The notes beneath the pieces are model-generated. The model saw only the letters and a list, made by a program, of their open reading frames with translations, was not told the origin of the DNA and searched no databases. A stretch of 64,000 nucleotides of DNA from Pseudomonas citri (GTDB taxonomy: Bacteria > Pseudomonadota > Gammaproteobacteria > Pseudomonadales > Pseudomonadaceae): contig NZ_JAODAB010000003.1 of assembly GCF_025336485.1 (NCBI RefSeq), positions 124,001-188,000 of the forward strand. The letters run 5' to 3'. Every line of letters starts with the position of its first letter. The first letter of the stretch is position 1. Below are positions 60,708 to 64,000 of this stretch, piece by piece. A program made the position numbers and the translations under genes.

Positions 60708-62012
60708 ATGCGTCATCCCACCGCCACCAAGGTCCTGGTCATCGGCTATGTCTGGCCCGAGCCACGCTCATCGGCTGCCGGCGGGCACGTCATGCAGCTG
60801 CTGGAAGCTTTTCTCGGACAAGGCTGGGACATCACCTTCAGCAGCCCGGCGCGTCCCGGGGAAACCCGCGCCGACCTGGTCGCCCTGGGCATCCACGAGG
60901 TGCCGATCGAACTCAATAACAGCAGTTTCGATGCATTTATCCAGGAACTGGCCCCGGATATCGTGCTGTTCGACCAGTTCATGATGGAAGAGCAATTCGG
61001 TTGGCGGGTCGAAAAGCACTGTCCCGATGCGCTGCGCGTACTGGAAACCTCTGACCTGCAAAGCCTGCGCCACGCCCGGCACCAGCGCTTGAAGGAACGC
61101 CTGAAGGCCGACGATGGGTCCGAGGATTTCACCGACTTCTTCAGCCCTGGGCTGGACGTGGAATTCCAGTGGATGGCCGACACCGACCTGGCCAAGCGGG
61201 AAGTCGCCGCGCTGTACCGTTGCGACCTGAACCTGATGGTCTCCGAGGTTGAAATCGAACTGTTGGTGGAGCACTTCAACGTACCGCGCAACCTGCTGCT
61301 CTGGTGTCCGCTGATGCTCGATCTGCCGAGCGAACCTTTCGTCCCTTTCGAAGACCGGGTGCATTTCCTGAGCATTGGCAACTTTCGCCATGCACCGAAC
61401 TGGGACGCCGTGCTCTGGATGAAAAATGCCGTTTGGCCGCTGATCCGCCGGCAGTTGCCGGAGGCGCAATTGCACCTGTACGGCGCCTACACCCCACCCA
61501 AGGCCGCCGCGCTGCACAATCGCGCCCAAGGCTTTCACATCATGAACTGGGCCGAGGATGCCTTGCAGGTCATGTCGGCGGCACGCATCTGCCTGGCCCC
61601 GCTGCGCTTCGGCGCCGGGATCAAGGGCAAGCTGATCGACGCGATGCTCTGCGGCACGCCGAGCGTGACCACGCCCATCGGTGCCGAAGCCATGGACGCC
61701 GGCATGCCCTGGCCCGGCGCCATTGCACAGAGCGCCGAAGGCCTGGCTAGCGCGGCGGTGCAGTTGTACAGCGACCCGACGTGCTGGACCCAGGCCCGGG
61801 ACGCCGGCCTCGCCCTGGCCCACCGATACCGCCGGGAACTGCATGGCCCGGCGCTGATCGAGCGCATCGAGGCCTGCCGCGCGAACCTGGCGCAACGACG
61901 CCGGGACAATTTCACCGGTAGCATGCTGCGTCATCACCAGCACAAAAGCACCCAGTACATGGCCCAGTGGATCGAAGAAAAAAACCGCAACGTCCAGGTT
62001 GATCCGGGGTGA
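60708..62012 (+). CDS. glycosyltransferase (GT-B fold, group 1-like)
   Basis: A 434-residue cytoplasmic protein resembling GT4-type glycosyltransferases. The N-terminal Rossmann half starts KVLVIGYVWPEPRSSAAGGHVMQLLEAF (residues about 8-35). The C-terminal half has LSIGNFRHAPNWDAVLWM, and LRFGAGIKGKLIDAMLCGTP followed by GAEAM carries the nucleotide-sugar-binding Gly/Lys/Glu region typical of the family. Donor and acceptor sugars are unknown. It stands alone between the response regulator and mtlR; no polysaccharide gene cluster adjoins. ATG 60708 begins directly before the fold. Confidence 0.82.
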   Translation: MRHPTATKVLVIGYVWPEPRSSAAGGHVMQLLEAFLGQGWDITFSSPARPGETRADLVALGIHEVPIELNNSSFDAFIQELAPDIVLFDQFMMEEQFGWRVEKHCPDALRVLETSDLQSLRHARHQRLKERLKADDGSEDFTDFFSPGLDVEFQWMADTDLAKREVAALYRCDLNLMVSEVEIELLVEHFNVPRNLLLWCPLMLDLPSEPFVPFEDRVHFLSIGNFRHAPNWDAVLWMKNAVWPLIRRQLPEAQLHLYGAYTPPKAAALHNRAQGFHIMNWAEDALQVMSAARICLAPLRFGAGIKGKLIDAMLCGTPSVTTPIGAEAMDAGMPWPGAIAQSAEGLASAAVQLYSDPTCWTQARDAGLALAHRYRRELHGPALIERIEACRANLAQRRRDNFTGSMLRHHQHKSTQYMAQWIEEKNRNVQVDPG

Positions 62013-62070
62013 CACCTGCCTGACGAAGGGGGCATTATCCAGCGGCGATAACAACAAAAAAGGCGTCAGC

Positions 62071-62976
62071 ATGACCCGAACAGCCAGAGTCACCGACCCT
62101 TCCTACGAGCTGATGGACGACCATAACGGGCTGTCCATCATCTATCGCCAGCACGGTTTCCCCTGCCCCCTGGTGCGCTGGCACTTCCACAAGGAATACG
62201 AGCTGCACCTGATCACCGCCAGTTCCGGCAAGGTGTTCATTGGTGATTACATTGGCAACTTCTGTCCGCAATCATTGTTCCTCACCGGCCCCAACCTGCC
62301 CCATAACTGGATCAGCCAGGTGAGCGAGGATGAAGTGGTGCCCAAGCGCGACATGCTGGTGAACTTCACCGACGAGTTGTTCGAGAGCGGCCATCAGGTG
62401 TTTGCCGAGCTCAAGACAGTCGGCCCCTTGCTCGAACGCGCCCGGCATGGCATCGAGTTTCGCTGCAAGCGCACCATCCGCCAGGCCATGATCCTGATGC
62501 AGCGCATCGCCGACTCCCAGGGCATGAGCCGTCTTGGGTACTTCTTCATCCTGATGGAGCTTTTGGCGGCCACCGATGACTATCAACTGCTGTCCGGGGC
62601 CACTGCTCCGCAAATGGCCGACGAACACAGCATCGACCGCACCAACCGCGCGGTGGACTATATCTTTGCCCACTACGCCCGGGAATTGCCCCTGGAAGAA
62701 GTCGCTGAACACTTAGGGATGAAACCCACCTACTTCAGCCGGGTATTCAAGCAAGCCACCGGTCGCTGTTTCATCGAATTCGTCAATCGCCTGCGCATCA
62801 GCAAATCCTGCGAACTGCTGGCCGATGGCGACAAGCCCGTGACGGACGTGTGTTTCGAATCCGGTTTCAACAACATTTCCAACTTCAACCGCCGCTTCCA
62901 ACAACTCAAGGGCATGACCCCCTCGCATTACCGGCGGCTGGCGGTGCAACGGTTGACCGAACAGAACCTGGGCTGA
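62071..62976 (+). CDS. mtlR: AraC-family activator of the mannitol operon
   Basis: A 301-residue AraC/XylS protein. An N-terminal cupin-like sensing domain (PLVRWHFHKEYELHLITA) precedes two helix-turn-helix motifs (LPLEEVAEHLGMKPTYFSRVF and PVTDVCFESGFNNISNFNRRF). Length and sequence style match MtlR of P. fluorescens, which activates the polyol transport and dehydrogenase operon in response to mannitol, sorbitol or arabitol. The following gene is the polyol-binding protein gene mtlE, as expected. AAGG lies upstream of ATG 62071; an upstream in-frame start at 61999 would overlap the glycosyltransferase gene. Confidence 0.9.
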   Translation: MTRTARVTDPSYELMDDHNGLSIIYRQHGFPCPLVRWHFHKEYELHLITASSGKVFIGDYIGNFCPQSLFLTGPNLPHNWISQVSEDEVVPKRDMLVNFTDELFESGHQVFAELKTVGPLLERARHGIEFRCKRTIRQAMILMQRIADSQGMSRLGYFFILMELLAATDDYQLLSGATAPQMADEHSIDRTNRAVDYIFAHYARELPLEEVAEHLGMKPTYFSRVFKQATGRCFIEFVNRLRISKSCELLADGDKPVTDVCFESGFNNISNFNRRFQQLKGMTPSHYRRLAVQRLTEQNLG

Positions 62977-63036
62977 AAACCCTTGCAGGCTCCCTCCTTG
63001 CCACAGAAGGGGGTCTCAGCCGCAAGAACCAAATCC

Positions 63037-63063
63037 AGTGCAAAAAAGTATCAGCCAAAGTGC
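63037..63063 (+). promoter_or_regulatory. candidate MtlR half-sites upstream of mtlE
   Basis: AGTGC occurs in direct repeat at 63037-63041 and 63059-63063, 22 bases apart (about two helical turns), within the 210-base gap between mtlR and mtlE. Direct repeats at this spacing are typical of AraC-family activators. They end 123 bases before the mtlE start, leaving room for a promoter. Recognition by MtlR is inference. Confidence 0.4.
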
Positions 63064-63186
63064 GACGGATGATTTGTCTCGCCGCCCATTGAAGGCTGTA
63101 ATCAGCGCACATTCTTCCTCTCATCCGGAAGACACAAAAACAATAACTGTCCTTCTGTTGCCAATGGCGCAGAAAAGGAGTGCGCG

Positions 63187-64000
<814 letters not shown>

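Overview
The window reads as chromosomal DNA of a fluorescent Pseudomonas, most likely of the P. fluorescens complex. The basis is high G+C coding sequence with dense overlapping operons, plus recognisable Pseudomonas gene sets: mtlR-mtlE, mexEF-oprN, an aprDEF-type secretion system, pgm, and a KaiC/CheB/CheR signalling block. This placement rests on gene content and protein resemblance; no database search was possible. No rRNA, tRNA, CRISPR array or prophage was recognised.

Layout. 1-5.4 kb: 5' end of a UvrD-like helicase gene, a 32-bp perfect palindrome, phosphoglucomutase, a MocR-type regulator and an unrecognised 495-residue protein. 5.4-9.5 kb: an A+T-richer gap, a divergent quinone-oxidoreductase/LysR pair and an orphan amino-acid binding protein. 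9.85-17.1 kb: a MITE-like element sits exactly on the stop codon of a LysR gene. That LysR gene is divergent from a five-gene set: an SHMT paralogue with an altered active-site motif, D-serine dehydratase (dsdA), folD, purU and a GntP/DsdX-type permease. 17.1-23.6 kb: an MCP remnant, a FliB-type lysine methylase, a degenerate-GGDEF/EAL protein, a chemoreceptor and a low-G+C LysR gene. 23.7-32.3 kb: a sucrose-type ABC uptake and hydrolysis cluster with ScrY porin and LacI regulator, and a 12-bp perfect LacI-type operator.

32.3-41.7 kb: a type I secretion operon (aprDEF-like) followed by its likely substrate, a 1626-residue serralysin-type RTX metalloprotease. Its C-terminal part is built from three nearly identical 1017-bp units. 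42-48.8 kb: a periplasmic binding protein and mexEF-oprN without an adjacent mexT. 49-60.6 kb: a TPR protein, then a signalling island. KaiC-like ATPase and hybrid kinase genes run rightward and converge on five translationally coupled leftward genes (giant hybrid kinase, cheR, cheB, REC-kinase, response regulator); a further rightward response regulator diverges from the giant kinase. 60.7-64 kb: a glycosyltransferase, mtlR, and the start of mtlE, which runs off the end.

The most interesting system is the 10.0-17.1 kb cluster. Combining an SHMT-like enzyme with D-serine dehydratase and the FolD/PurU formate-releasing route makes chemical sense if the SHMT paralogue removes a hydroxymethyl group from an alpha-substituted serine such as 2-(hydroxymethyl)serine. 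That would give D-serine, which DsdA converts to pyruvate and ammonia, and methylene-THF, which FolD and PurU convert to formate. This is a hypothesis from gene content and an active-site difference, not a demonstrated pathway. Secondary highlights are the repeat-expanded RTX protease, the KaiC-chemotaxis-methylation island, and the MITE that landed on a CTAG stop codon.
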